From assembly GCA_032718475.1 (NCBI GenBank), contig JAUCBJ010006713.1, positions 36,899 to 100,898 on the forward strand: DNA of 64,000 bases, given 5' to 3'. Source of the stretch: Nemertoderma westbladi (taxonomy: Eukaryota; Xenacoelomorpha; Nemertodermatida; Nemertodermatidae). The position numbers and the translations under genes were made by a program. Positions 1 to 10,914 of the stretch are shown here, one piece after another; the stretch's first letter is position 1; every line of letters starts with the position of its first letter. Under the pieces are notes generated by a model. That model did not search any database. It was not told the DNA's origin and saw only the letters and a program-made list of their open reading frames with translations.

Positions 1-1143
1 CTGTATAGCTAATCGAGCGTTTATTTGCCGCGCCTCCAACTTGGCCCGAGCGTCGGATGCTGCCTTTTTCCGTGCTAACTCGTCAGCTGCCGCCTGTCGT
101 GCTAACTCGTCGGCTGCCGCTTCTCGCGCTAAGTCCTCCTCCAGTCTCCGCATCTCTGATGCTTCGAACTCAGCCTGCGCTTGAAGTTTCGCAAGTTTCG
201 CTACGTCTTCTCTACGCTGTCTTTCTCCTTCCATCGCAATCTGCGCCAATTGTCGTTGAGTTTCTTCCTCGGCGACTTGTTGTCGGCGTGCAACCTCCTG
301 TTGTTGTTGAGTAATTCCAGACGCTGTTCTACTAACGTCGCCAACGTTGCCAACGTCGCTCCGTACGCTAACGAACGATCTATCCAGTGGTGGATGTTGG
401 TAGGCTCGCGAGCCTTCCGTAGTGAGAACTTCCGTCGTCCCTCGCGGTTCGACTTCCGGTTCGTCGATCGGTACGCCGCATCTACGAAGAAAATTGGTCA
501 GCGTTTCCAACCTTCCGTCCAGGCAGTAGAGTTCTTCTTCCTCTTCGGGTTGTAACAACGCGTCCGAAACTGACTCACCTAGCAGTTGGTCGAACTGCTC
601 CTGTTGAGCCAATCTTATCACCGACTTAAACTGGATAAGGCTTTCTCTCGCACTTACCAATTTATCTACTATCTTTACCTGAGTAAAGTTGTCACCACGC
701 AACTCTGCAAGTTCGTACAAACCTTTTAGTTTATCTACGGAGGCATGTACCCTACTTTCTATTCTTACCTGTAAGGTGTAGAACTCGTATCTCGACATCG
801 GGGCGGTTAACTCGCGTAAAACGCGAAAACCTTCTCCGAGGTTCCGAGTAATCTGGGCCATGTGTCCTCCTATACTTCTAATAACGTTCTGCTGGCTTCC
901 AGTCGAACTTACCATGTCCGGTTCCCGTGATCTAGTCTGCGGGACGGTAAGGAAATCTTCGATTCTGCCGTCGCCACGCGTTGCGGCTTCCGGTATTTCC
1001 GTTCGGGGTACCGGCGACGCAAGCGGTGTGACATCGGTGGAATCTCGGGTTCTCCTTCTCGGTTCGTCTACTGTCGATCTGTCCGGGTCGCACGAGTCAT
1101 AGTCGGTAGGTGGGTATCTCGTCGAATGGGGTGTGTCACTCAT
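1..1143 (-). CDS. Gag-like coiled-coil protein, N-terminal part, runs off window
   Basis: An uninterrupted minus-strand frame of 381 codons runs from ATG at 1141-1143 to the window edge, so the C terminus is missing. The first ~100 residues are polar and proline/threonine-rich and begin MSDT. A helical middle part follows. From about residue 285 the protein is a Q/E/R/A-rich coiled coil with repeated AADELAR units. The MSDT start, the charged coiled coil and a long untranslated leader resemble the gag start of the complete BEL/Pao element at 38980-44256. I infer a second retroelement gag of the same broad class. No capsid, zinc-knuckle or polymerase motif lies in the visible part, so a cellular coiled-coil gene cannot be excluded. 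Confidence 0.6.
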   Translation of the reverse strand, partial: MSDTPHSTRYPPTDYDSCDPDRSTVDEPRRRTRDSTDVTPLASPVPRTEIPEAATRGDGRIEDFLTVPQTRSREPDMVSSTGSQQNVIRSIGGHMAQITRNLGEGFRVLRELTAPMSRYEFYTLQVRIESRVHASVDKLKGLYELAELRGDNFTQVKIVDKLVSARESLIQFKSVIRLAQQEQFDQLLGESVSDALLQPEEEEELYCLDGRLETLTNFLRRCGVPIDEPEVEPRGTTEVLTTEGSRAYQHPPLDRSFVSVRSDVGNVGDVSRTASGITQQQQEVARRQQVAEEETQRQLAQIAMEGERQRREDVAKLAKLQAQAEFEASEMRRLEEDLAREAAADELARQAAADELARKKAASDARAKLEARQINARLAIQ

Positions 1144-3686
1144 GTCTTATTATATACGTCAAGTACGGGTAATAAAATGTCAAGTGTCTGAATGTTGAGG
1201 TGTCAAACTTACCTTGGTATATATAGCTATATACCCTAACCGGTACAAATAAATCAACAAGTCAGAATGTCGAAATGTCAAAATGTCGAAATGTACAAAT
1301 GTCAAACTTACCTTGATATATATATATATCATATATATACCCTAACCGGTACAAATAAACTAACAAAGTATATAATAAAATAAGTAGTAATCTAGCCTAC
1401 CGGCTAAATTTGTACGAATAAGTGAGATAACGGTATACATTAACAAAATGTAGATCAACAAGTATAAACAATAGGCCAAACAGCAACGTCTAACGGGAAA
1501 ATATGTACCAACAACACTACTAATAGACAGTGAAACCCACAAATTTTGAGTACTACTGTGCTTTCTTAAGTTTGAACGACGCGAGTCGTAAAACTTACGT
1601 TCCTTTGATCTTCCAGTCGTACAAATTCCCAAATACAAACCGGACGTGGGTCTTTCCGTTTTTCGGCGGCGCGGACGAATTTATTGTCTCCCAAACTTTG
1701 CGAAAAGCGGTCTAATCCTCGAAGCGGTCCAGAAATGAGTCCTTGAGTCCTGAAAAGGTCGAAGGTGAGAGTTTTACTTCTACGCTTACGAAAAATCTTC
1801 CTAGGTACCGTTACAAATTGGTCTTTAAACCCTATGTACCTTTTCAAGTACCGAAAAGTAACACCGCACACACACGGCGTAAAACAAAGTGCTACAAACT
1901 AACTGTTAGCTAGTCAAATATTAAATACGAAAGTACTAGCTACCCTAAAAGCCTACTGAAGCAGGGGACGTTCTAAATTACTAAATTTACTAACCTTAAA
2001 TTTTAAATATCTCCTACTTTCAATAGCTAGCAATTCTAAACTATACTATACGCTACGGCGGAAATACTATATACTAATTTATATAAAATACTTCCTACTG
2101 TAAGGGTCCAGTAGTATACCGCTTACCAGATCCTAGTAACGATGTATCTTACTATGAGACTCTAGTAATGTATACGGGCTTGTACAGTATCTGACAACAA
2201 ATCCCAGTCCAGGATATCCAAACAAACAGATATAGTACACAAACGACTACTGGCGAGGAACAGAGCCTTGTATCTATTCTATGTACGTGAGCGGGTCTAA
2301 TGCCTACGTACTAGACAGAAGGATACCTGTCCTCTAACCGGTGAGGCAGATGTACAGTTACAGTAACAGACCAAACTCACGGGAAAACAATCCCCGCGCA
2401 GCGAATCCTAACTATCACTGACAGTCCTAAATACAGTAACTTGCCGCGGTGTGATTTATATGGGTTATATACGAACTAGGTGGTTAACAGACCTAGTGTA
2501 ACAATGCTGATCATCCCTGTCGAAATCAGCCTAAAGGTCGTGCCTAAATGTAACAATAACTGATCCCCCTGTACGAAATCAGTCTAAAAGGTCAGGCCTA
2601 AATGTAACAATACCGTTGTCCAGACAAACAACAGTTTAATAACGAAAGTGAAATACTCCTTATCTTGCCGCAACTAAATCAGATCCTAATTTTACAAATA
2701 CAGACAATTTCCACCTAAAGTAATGTATAGTACGCTATAGCTAGTAGAACTTTAAGGGCAATATGTTTTAGGGCGTGTGTGTGTGGGTGTGTTACAAATA
2801 AAACAATTTTGTGTAATTCCTTTTACTAGGTTTTAGTGATTTTCTGACTAAATGATACCGTGCGCTAGCTACTAAAATAAACTAGTCGCGTTTGTAGAAC
2901 TTTATACTCACGAATGACGTCAAAGCTCTCTCCTTCCTATCCACAACCCAATGGGCAACCACAGTGTTAGTAACTACACCCGTGATCGGCACTAATACCA
3001 GATTCTGGTTGTAAGATAAGAATAGGGGTTAATCGCTACCGTACGTTAGCTGATCTGGTATACTAATTTAATTCTAGAACTTTGTTGCTGCGGTAGTTAG
3101 CAGCAATACCTATCAGTACGTGGCAAGGCGCGGTAGGATATTAGTAAACCTCCCTAGGCCAAGCAGTGTGCCGGTAGCAGAAATGCTCCTTGCCTGATCA
3201 AATAGCTAACTCCAGACAGGGGGGGGGGGGGGGGGTACTAATGTACGTTCTACAAAGCGAACCGGTACCAAACAGTCAGTGCTATGAATCACTAAATTAT
3301 GGAACGTATGCTGTCCGTACCTAATATGTACTCGCGTACTGACGAATGGCAATAGTTCGCACCTGTAGGAAGTACAGGTTAACCCAGGGATTCGTAGGAC
3401 TTGACAAAGGGGGGGGGGGGTGTCTGGATATAATTATTTGATCCTAAATTTGCGGCGTCCAGTGCGGTGTCACGCTTACCCTGATCTATAGGTCTTACGG
3501 CGGGCAAGGGCGTCGAACAAAGTCGTACCTTCTCACAAAGCGGGCGCTGCATAGCAAGTGGAGTATTTCGAAGGGGCAAAGGGGGTGCGCGGTCGATCCA
3601 ATGTGGGCGCTAGCGTGTTCTGGACATCCCTTCCCTGCGTTGCTTACGGCCTAACGATCTAGGCTGCCATCTCCCTGATGTTCGGC
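1144..3686 (-). other. Non-coding leader with short tandem duplications
   Basis: About 2.5 kb upstream of the gag-like frame contains no convincing coding region. Small tandem duplications are visible: one of about 62 bp at 1201-1262 and 1306-1368, and one of about 55 bp at 2499-2614. G runs lie at 3219-3235 (17 G) and 3409-3420 (12 G). It is comparable to the 2.25-kb leader of the complete BEL/Pao element, so I read it as a retroelement 5' leader. An 18-nt stretch on the minus strand at 3704-3687, starting TGG, could be a tRNA primer-binding site, but this is weak. Confidence 0.4.
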
Positions 3687-3870
3687 TGTCCCGAAGTTGG
3701 ACCAAAAGAAAACATGTCAGGAATTTGCAGTATATTTACAGTTTTACAAAAGGGTTTATCAAATAAAGTTTCAACAAGAAACCGAAATAAACTAATAACA
3801 ATTTAGGGCGATAACGAATAGTGTGCGTGATAACCGAAGGCAAACCGGCCTTTTATACTAGAAATTGCAC

Positions 3871-4070
3871 ATGGAAACTAAACAGAATTTTCCACAGCTT
3901 CACAATTGAGCAATGAAGTGCTTCGTGCCCTATGATTGGCCCAGCTCATCGTTCAACGCAGTCCGGCCCTTACACTAATCTGGGACATGGAATCCTAACA
4001 GAATTTTCCACTGCCTCACATTTGAGCAATAAGATAATTTATGCCCTATGATTGGCCTGGCTCATCATTC
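3871..4070. repeat. Imperfect direct repeat, about 85 bp x2, possible LTR control region
   Basis: Two copies (about 3871-3955 and 3986-4068) share CAGAATTTTCCAC, TGAGCAAT and CTATGATTGGCC blocks. The inverted CCAAT box in each copy and the position upstream of the leader suggest duplicated promoter elements of an LTR whose partner lies outside the window. LTR identity cannot be confirmed here. Confidence 0.4.
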
Positions 4071-4142
4071 GCTACGCTGTACGCTTCTCATTGGCCTACC
4101 AATTAGCACCACACGAAAATAAATGGCCCCAAAATACAAATT

Positions 4143-4222
4143 TCCCGACTGGGATTCGAACTCGTAACCTATGTAATGTAACCAACGCCTTAACCATCTG
4201 ACCACTACGCCACGAGAGTACC
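4143..4222 (-). repeat. tRNA-derived SINE head or tRNA pseudogene
   Basis: On the minus strand an A-box-like GTGGCGTAGTGG (4213-4202) and a B-box GTTCGAATCCC (4161-4151) have the spacing of a tRNA internal Pol III promoter. The acceptor arm does not pair convincingly and there is no clean cloverleaf, so a SINE head or decayed tRNA is more likely than a working tRNA gene. Confidence 0.55.
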
Positions 4223-4520
4223 TAAAGGTTTTATGTGTACAAATATGAATAGGCATATTACATTACTGTAACTCAATCAAAATACGTCGGATTTACGAAA
4301 GTTTTTACGTTAAAGTTAAACTACAAATGCTACCTTATAGTGAAATAATTCATCACTACTACTTAGTGCTATGTACTATCTACTACTATTACTTTCTACT
4401 ATCTTACTACTTATTTATTATTTGCTTGTTATTTATTTATATTTTTTATTTTATGTGTGGGAAGGGCGTCTCGCCCTCATTCCCACCCCCCCCAGTCCAA
4501 CATATTACATATTGGATGAC
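4223..4520. other. AT-rich, no gene seen
   Basis: This is AT-rich sequence with TTATTTATT runs and a short C tract near 4486-4495. No coding or RNA signal was recognised. Confidence 0.5.
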
Positions 4521-4842
4521 TCAATAACCTAAGGGTGATTCTTCCAGCAGGCAATTATCCCACTGCCCCACTATAGGTCCTCCTAATCTTCGCCCCACTC
4601 TTCTTCTCAATTCCAACTCTTTTGGAATTGACCTTCCCTTCTCCTTCACCCTTAAGTCGGGTCTTTCAGTCATGTTACTAATCTCCTCGTTGTCGTCCCC
4701 TGGCGGAAAAATGCCACCCTTCATCTTGTCGTCATTTGGCGGTAGAATGCCGCCCCTCATGTCATCCTTGCTGGTACATGCCACCTCTGCTGGCCTCCCT
4801 TAATATGTGCGCGCTGGCATTAAAGCCCCCGATGACCCCCGG

Positions 4843-5796
4843 TCATCCTTCGGTACACGTAATGGGCAATGGCTTATCATTTAATGCCCCTTCGCACTCT
4901 GCCACCCCCTTATGCGTGTACAACATGCCCTCTCCCACTTTCCTGCCTCCTTTGTCACGTTTCATCATGGGCTTCTCTGCCCCTGGTCTAATCTTCCCAC
5001 ATCCTCTCCCTTTCCACCTTGTCTTCTTACTCGACCTCCTCCTCATCGGTATGCCTCTCAACTGGACCGGTGCTTGTTCCGGACATCTCTCTGGACACCT
5101 CGCCGTCCACTCTTCGCCATCCCCATACCGATACTCCCCATTCTCCTCTGCCCTCGGCATCGTCTCCCCAAACACTACCCTTGGTGCCGTTCCTGGCTGC
5201 TCGCCCAGCCTGATCGTGCCTCCCGCGAAATCCATCGCCGGCTCCTCGTGCACCCAGGCCCGCTTGCCGGGTTTATCCCAGAATGCGCTCGCCCCGCTGG
5301 CCGTCACCACTCTCCCGCCCACCCAGTCCGTATCTGAGTGGCCGATCCTCTCAATGGGTGGCATCTCCCCGAACTCATCGTCATCCTCCTCCCTCGCTAG
5401 GAGTGGATCCTGACCCGGTAGCCCGGTAGATCCACTGTGCCCCTCTCCGCCTCGGTTTCCACCCGTAACCTTCCACCCCTCCTGCTCCCTTGGTGTCTTC
5501 CTTGCAAAGTCGCCCTCAGAGCCACCTGGTATGGGCATCATTTGCAATCCCGATGTCGACTGTTTCGGTGATCCCTCCGTCCATCCCAGTTCCTCCCCCA
5601 GAAACTCGCCCGAGCTCCCTGATCCCCACCTTAGCTCATCCAAGTCCTGGGCTTCGAACCCATACTCCTTGTTTTCTTCCTCGGCCTGCTTCTCGTATGG
5701 GTCCTCCCCATCGCCTGTTTCTGGTTTCTCCTCTGCTCCCTCGTCCTCCACTTCTCTCATTGTACCTGCGAACATGCACCCTGAGGATTCCGACAC
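4843..5796 (-). pseudogene. Acidic spacer ORF after BEL/Pao protease
   Basis: An open frame of 317 codons follows the protease frame on the minus strand. It is very rich in E, G, D and P with a basic patch near the C terminus, and has no recognised domain. It occupies the place where the protease-RT linker lies in BEL/Pao polyproteins. A short further frame (4784-4521) with the repeated unit GGI(L/F)PP continues this low-complexity region. The first residue is arbitrary: the frame probably entered by a shift from the protease frame. Confidence 0.55.
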
Positions 5797-5835
5797 GTTG
5801 AACGGAATTCTAGACTTGATTGGGCCGCTGAGTGT

Positions 5836-6605
5836 CTATCCAAATGGCGTGGAAATCGCCATTGGGCCTCTCTCTCCATCTTCGTCGAATAGGCATGAAA
5901 ACCTCCTGTGGGCTGTCGGGCAGTCCATTCCGACTATGAGAGATACTTTCGGGACGTCCAGTTTGGGCACGGAGAAATTGATATTGTCCAGGTAGTGGTA
6001 TTGTTCGACCTTGCTCTTCGTGGGTCGCCTGGCATTAATATTAATCGATTCTATTATTTGAATGGGATCGATGGTCGCCCCATAATCCCTGTCTGACGCT
6101 ACCGCTGATATTTTACAACGCCCCGTTCTCATCCTAAAGACTTCGTCTTTATTCGAGATAGTGGTTACCGCCATCTTACTTGGCCTCTTTTGTAACCCTA
6201 TCTTTTCGGCCACCCAATCCTCCATTAGCGTGAACGCTGACTCCACTATCGATCAACATTAATGTTGTAACTGATTAGCCCGTCCTCTCCTGTTATTCTC
6301 ACTGGTACTAATTCGAGTAGTACCATTCTCTTTCTCTTTGCTCCCATCGTGCTCATAGCCATGGTTTGGCCTCCAGTCTCATCGTATCCTATCGGTGTTT
6401 CTCTACACTCTCCGAATCTGTGTCCTTCCACCACGCAGCGATAACATCCATTTGTATCCGCGTAGGCTACCCGATCTTGTTTAGGCAACGCTTGCCAATG
6501 CTTACAACTCATGGTCTTATGGGTTCCATCTCTATGCAATTGACATTCGTATCCTGGATTGTAGCATTCCCTGTATAGCCCTTCACGTATAGCGCGTAGA
6601 TTCAT
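5836..6605 (-). pseudogene. BEL/Pao zinc knuckle and aspartic protease (broken)
   Basis: Two overlapping frames (6605-6246 and 6246-5836) encode consecutive parts of a BEL/Pao polyprotein. The first has a Gag zinc knuckle of the form C-x2-C-x4-H-x4-C (CYRCVVEGHRFGEC). The retropepsin active-site motif LIDSG appears in a third frame at about 6258-6244, exactly between them, so the protease is broken by closely spaced indels. The second frame continues with SAFTLMEDWVAEKIGL and the downstream VGMDCP block typical of the DUF1758 protease family. It is non-functional as it stands. Confidence 0.8.
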
Positions 6606-7116
6606 ATCTACCGGTTTAGTGTTTTGGTTATTTGGACTTGGCCTACTGGGTATGTTGGTATTATATTTGTTTGTGTTGTTATTTTGTTTCTGTCCCTGCC
6701 ACGGTGTGGCCCTACTCCCAACTAGGGTTCAACAGAAGGCACTTTATGGGGCCGAACCGAACCGAACCGAAGCAGGGCCAACTTCGGGCCGAACCGAACC
6801 GAATCCGAACCGAAGTTCAGAAAGTTAGCAAGTTATGGTCATAAATTCGTATTTACGTCACTATACTGGCTGACTGGCAGTGGCAGACTGGTACCTATTT
6901 GGTCTGCTGACTTAGCGAGAAAGCTATGATTAATTAAAAAAATAAATACTACAAAATAAAATGGCAATATTTACATTACTATACATTACTAACCTAAACT
7001 ACTGTATACTTACTGTATGCATGCACTTACTGTATGCACCACATTTTCACCCGTAGTAAGCCGTACAGTAGTGACATCAAATTTAGAAAACCTCACTAAA
7101 AGTACAGGTACAGTCG

Positions 7117-7243
7117 GACAGTGGTGCAGACAATGGTGCAGACACTGGTGCAGACACTGGTGCAGACAGTGGTGCAGACAGTGGTGCAGACCGTGGTGCA
7201 GACAGTGGTGCAGACAGTAGTGCAGACACTGGTGCAGACACCT
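7117..7243 (+). repeat. 12-bp minisatellite, left arm
   Basis: Roughly ten copies of GTGCAGACAGTG-like 12-mers. Any frame through it gives periodic V-V-Q-T peptides that are not real protein. It is inverted relative to the array at 7868-8165, so the two can pair as a long hairpin. Confidence 0.85.
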
Positions 7244-7867
7244 GGTGAAAATACTGAAATACTAGAGTACCACAAAACACAATACCACCAGGCACTATTA
7301 TATTATATTTTATCATAGACTTTATTATCTACAAATATGCGAGTAACTACTGAAAGGTTCTACATGAAGTAGGGAGGACGTATGTAGTACAAGTCGGGGT
7401 GCGTGCTGGTGAATGTGCCCTGATTACAAATAATTAAAAGAGGTGTGTACGAAAGTAATTAATCGGTATTCCCGTTTTCATATAAACAATAATGTCTATA
7501 AATTGTAAGCAGCAATGTCTCCAAGGAATGAGTTTTAAGCGACAGTGTGTGATTGTTTTTACATGACCTACTTTATACAGAGTATGTTTAATTTGTTTAC
7601 CTTTACTGGAGCCACTGCTTATTACTGTATAATAAAACGAGCTCATTAAGTTATTGTCTCGTGCTGGGCAGCTGGGGATATACATTCACTAACTCCAGTA
7701 AGGTCTCAGGAATTCTTAGCCTGCGAGTATTCTTAGCCTGCGAGTATTCTTGGGTATTCTTAGCCCGCAAAACAATAACGTTTATTGTTTTGGTTCCCCC
7801 AATACTCCTCTGAAACTGTGAAACCTGCTCCTTTACTAACCTGCTCGCCCCTTTACTGTCTGTACCA

Positions 7868-8165
7868 GTCTGCCAGTGTCTGCACCACTGTCTGCAGCAG
7901 TCAGCAGTGTCTGCACCAGGTGTCTGCACCGCTGTCTGCTCCACTGTCTGCACCAGTGTCTGCACCACTGTCTGCACCTGGTGTCTGCACCACTGTCTGC
8001 ACCACTGTCTGCACCAGTGTCTGCACCATACTGTCTGCACCAGTGTCTGCACCACTGTCTGCACCACTGTCTGCACCAGTGTGTGCACCACTGTCTGCAC
8101 CATAGGTGTCTGCATCACTGTCTGCACCATTGTCTGCACCACTGTCTGCTCTGCACCAGTGTCTG
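7868..8165 (-). repeat. 12-bp minisatellite, right arm (inverted)
   Basis: About 24 copies of CTGTCTGCACCA, the reverse complement of the unit at 7117-7243. Occasional 13- and 14-bp units break the register. Confidence 0.85.
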
Positions 8166-8391
8166 CTTAACGTTTACACTCCAAAATTAATTAGTACAAC
8201 GATGGACAGATTGATTAGTCTTACTGTCTTCTGGCAGTCTGGTCTTAGCTCAATCAGTCAATGTAATACTTGGAATATTTAGCAAAGTTTGCTCCGGGCT
8301 TCTGCAGTATCAATTGCAGAAGCCGAACCGAACCGAAATTGCCAAACTTCGGCCCGAACCGAACCGAAGCCGAAGCTTCTGTTGAGCCCTA

Positions 8392-10060
8392 CTCCCAACT
8401 AACTGTGGACTAGCAGTCCCCTGTGTGGCCGTATGTGGTAGCGACTGTCTCACTCTCGGGAATGCACCTGCCGGATTATGTTCGGGTTTAGGCCTGTTGT
8501 ATTCAGCTTTCGGCGCCTTCCCCAAACTATCCTCGCTGTAGACTGGGTCTGTAATCAACTCCGCCTCATAGTTAAGGAACTTTGACATCTCTTCTAGGCC
8601 TGGCTCCGCACCCTTCTTCTCCCGGGTGGAGAAGGCGATCTTTCTCCATTTGTTTCTTAGCCAGATGGGTAGTGCCTGCGCTATTGTGGTGTATGTTATG
8701 TGTATGTTATTCGATGCGTTGAGTTTGTAGGGCGCATCCAGGGTCTTCAGCACAATCAGCGCCTTTTCGACTTTATTCGCAAAAGTCTTGATGCTGACAG
8801 GGTTATCCTGTAGTCCACCTGATGGTATTCCCCTCAAGGTTTGCCGTATGATCTTGGCAGGGTGTCCGAATTCCCTGTCTAGGGCCCACCATGCAGTCGT
8901 GAATCCACCCTCGATACCTTGATACTCCCTTACGATGTCGCACGCTGGGCCCCCTGTGTAAACTTGTAAATATTTTAGGCACTCCGCCTGTGTCAGGTTC
9001 TTTGTCAATATTTCGTTACTGTACATGCGTCGGAATTGCAGATATTCTTCCGGTCTGCTTCCATCGAATTTGAACGGCTCCACTGGTGGCAGCTCGAACC
9101 TGGTCTTAAGCGCATCGATGAGTGTTGCCATTCCCATCGCCTGTACTTCTAGTGGGCTTGATGGATGCTGTACAGACTCCCCTGCTGCTGTGTGCAGTTC
9201 GCCCGTCGGGCCTGTCGACCTCCTCTGCGTCGGATATATCATTGGGGGTAACGGTCCCCTCCATATCTCTGTATCACACGATCTATTCTGGTCCGAGGGG
9301 TTTGGGGTTTTTGCTCCTGGTTGAGTATATTGCTGATATTGTAATGGGAGAAAGTCCCCCCACCGGTGTTATATTTGGTATTGGGGTTGATGTTACCATG
9401 TTAGGGCCCATACACCTATCGGCAATAACTCCCCCCCTCTCCTGGGTATATGTTATGTCCTTGCATGTTATAGTCATACTGGTGTGCAGGTACCGGTACA
9501 GGCCTATCCACCTCTTGCCTACCTACCAGTATGTATGCCGCGACTTCCGGATCTAATCCCGTTGTCCGCGCTATCCTATCGCATACACTATCTCTTCCAG
9601 CATGGCCTATAGTCTGATAGTATGTGCAGTAAGGCCTACAGTATGTCCTGCAGTCTGCCTGTGTCCTTCCGGACCGAAGTTTAATCTTCTCGAATATTCC
9701 AAGAAGTCCTTCCCGCGACTACCGTACTCTCGATCGGCAGCTATGTCCCGTCGGGAAGTTTCTCTTCGATCCCCTCTCCTGTTCTCGTCCTCGCGCCGGT
9801 ACATCCTGTACCCTTCTCCTGGTGTGTGGTATATCTCACCAGGCTGCGTCTCTCCGGGGCGACGGCAACTCGTCTCCCTCTCTCCTCCGTAGTTGACGGC
9901 CGCCCTCCGCTTGGTCTACCGTATCGTCCCTCGTCATCGAATCCGGTGTGGCAGGCCAATACCGTCGTGTCACGGCCTCACGGATCGTTTGGTTGGTGTC
10001 GTCCGGGGTCCGCGGCGGCGTTCTCTCTCCCTCTGATAATCGGGGCTCCCTTTCGCTCAT
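8392..10060 (-). pseudogene. BEL/Pao Gag (DUF1759-type), frameshifted
   Basis: A gag start at 10060 (MSEREPRLSEGERTPPRT) leads into arginine-rich, low-complexity sequence spread over three frames (10060-9836, 9959-9741, 9804-9607, 9477-9283). A better preserved frame from 9242 follows. It contains FKFDGSRPEEYLQFRRMY, AECLKYLQVYTGGPA and WALDREFGHPAKI, the blocks of the DUF1759 Gag/capsid region of BEL/Pao elements. The frame is cut at 8391 by the hAT-like insertion. Family assignment is secure; function is lost. Confidence 0.8.
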
Positions 10061-10914
10061 CTTCCTGTCTTTGCAGTCACAGTTTGTTGGCAGTTGGTCA
10101 GTTTATGACTGTGACGGGATCCTAAGATCCCGACCGGGTTAGATTCGTACGCGTCACCATTCTGCTGGCAGTTATGCTAAGTCGTTTTGGCCGAAGGCCG
10201 TTGGGGAAAACAATAGAGTTTCTGTTTCTCAATATTGATAGTCCAAACGATAATAGCACAATCGGTAAATCAGTAATGACACAGATATAATAGCAGAAAA
10301 TACACAGATTGATTGCTGTTGTTAGTGGCGGTGACGGTCATAAACTATGACCGGTCTGCAACTGAGTAACTAATGAACTGACCGGTAAATCAGTAGTGCA
10401 GAATAATATATGATTAACACACACGGATTTTGATTTCACCTCTTACTGTACTTGGCCCTCTGTACCCAATGGATGCTTTCCTATCTCTAATCATGTGCTT
10501 CCCTCCCCGCTATTGGCTAATATACTAATTGTCACTTTGGCACTCCCTGTGAGTGTTTCCCCCTGCTGCTAGCCTCTACTAGCTGTATTCCTTCCGAGGT
10601 GGTTTGACCTCTCACCTCTCTCTGTGGCTTCAGGGCTTGTGCCCCCCCCCCCCCCCCCCCCCCCCAATGTTGGTTATGAGGCGAGATTAATATTGGTAAT
10701 CTCGTATCCCCAACTTATTGGTGAAATGCCACTGGTCCCATTTTCTGGTGGGTAATGAAGTGGAATTGAATCCGCTTACATATTGATCAAAGCTTGATTG
10801 GCAGATTGCATTTCTCAATATTATATTTTATACAGCATTGATAGATCAGTAGATACCAGTCTGCTGGTAAGCCTAAAACAGTACAATATATTAAAATAAT
10901 CGATTTGATTTTTG
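10061..10914. other. Leader of degraded BEL/Pao element; C24 tract
   Basis: No coding region. A 24-nt C run lies at 10642-10665, followed by TGTTGGTTATGAGG, which could mark the inner LTR edge of the degraded element. The partner LTR is not in the window, so this is only a possibility. Confidence 0.35.

Larger units (their letters stand above)
6723..8391. mobile_element. hAT-like non-autonomous DNA transposon inside BEL/Pao gag
   Basis: The 1669-bp element is bounded by 16-bp terminal inverted repeats, TAGGGYTCAACAGAAG at both ends. It is flanked by a perfect 8-bp duplication CTCCCAAC (6715-6722 and 8392-8399). The 8-bp duplication and TAGGG start fit the hAT superfamily. Subterminal regions at both ends carry runs of CCGAA motifs (6752-6815 and 8323-8375), probable transposase-binding arrays. 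The interior has two oppositely oriented 12-bp minisatellites and no transposase. Joining the flanks restores the surrounding gag frame, so the insertion happened in an already integrated BEL/Pao copy. Confidence 0.85.
4521..10060 (-). mobile_element. Degraded BEL/Pao LTR retrotransposon, gag-protease part only
   Basis: Read on the minus strand, the order is gag N terminus (10060-9283, frameshifted), DUF1759-type Gag domain (9242-8400), zinc knuckle (6605-6400), aspartic protease (6260-5836) and an acidic spacer (5796-4843). This is the BEL/Pao order, but no reverse transcriptase, RNase H or integrase follows, so the element is truncated. A 1669-bp hAT-like element (6723-8391) sits inside the gag region with an 8-bp duplication of the gag sequence. 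Several frame changes show it is inactive. No LTR pair was found. Confidence 0.8.

Noticed and set aside
4143-4222. Functional tRNA gene
   Set aside because: A and B boxes are present but acceptor and anticodon stems do not pair cleanly.
4736-5413. 225-codon plus-strand frame
   Set aside because: Antisense shadow of the acidic minus-strand BEL/Pao spacer; GC-biased and proline/serine-rich with no domain.
5531-5995. 154-codon plus-strand frame
   Set aside because: Antisense of the BEL/Pao protease and spacer region.
7651-8142. 163-codon minus-strand frame with V-Q-T repeats
   Set aside because: Generated by the 12-bp minisatellite inside the hAT-like element.
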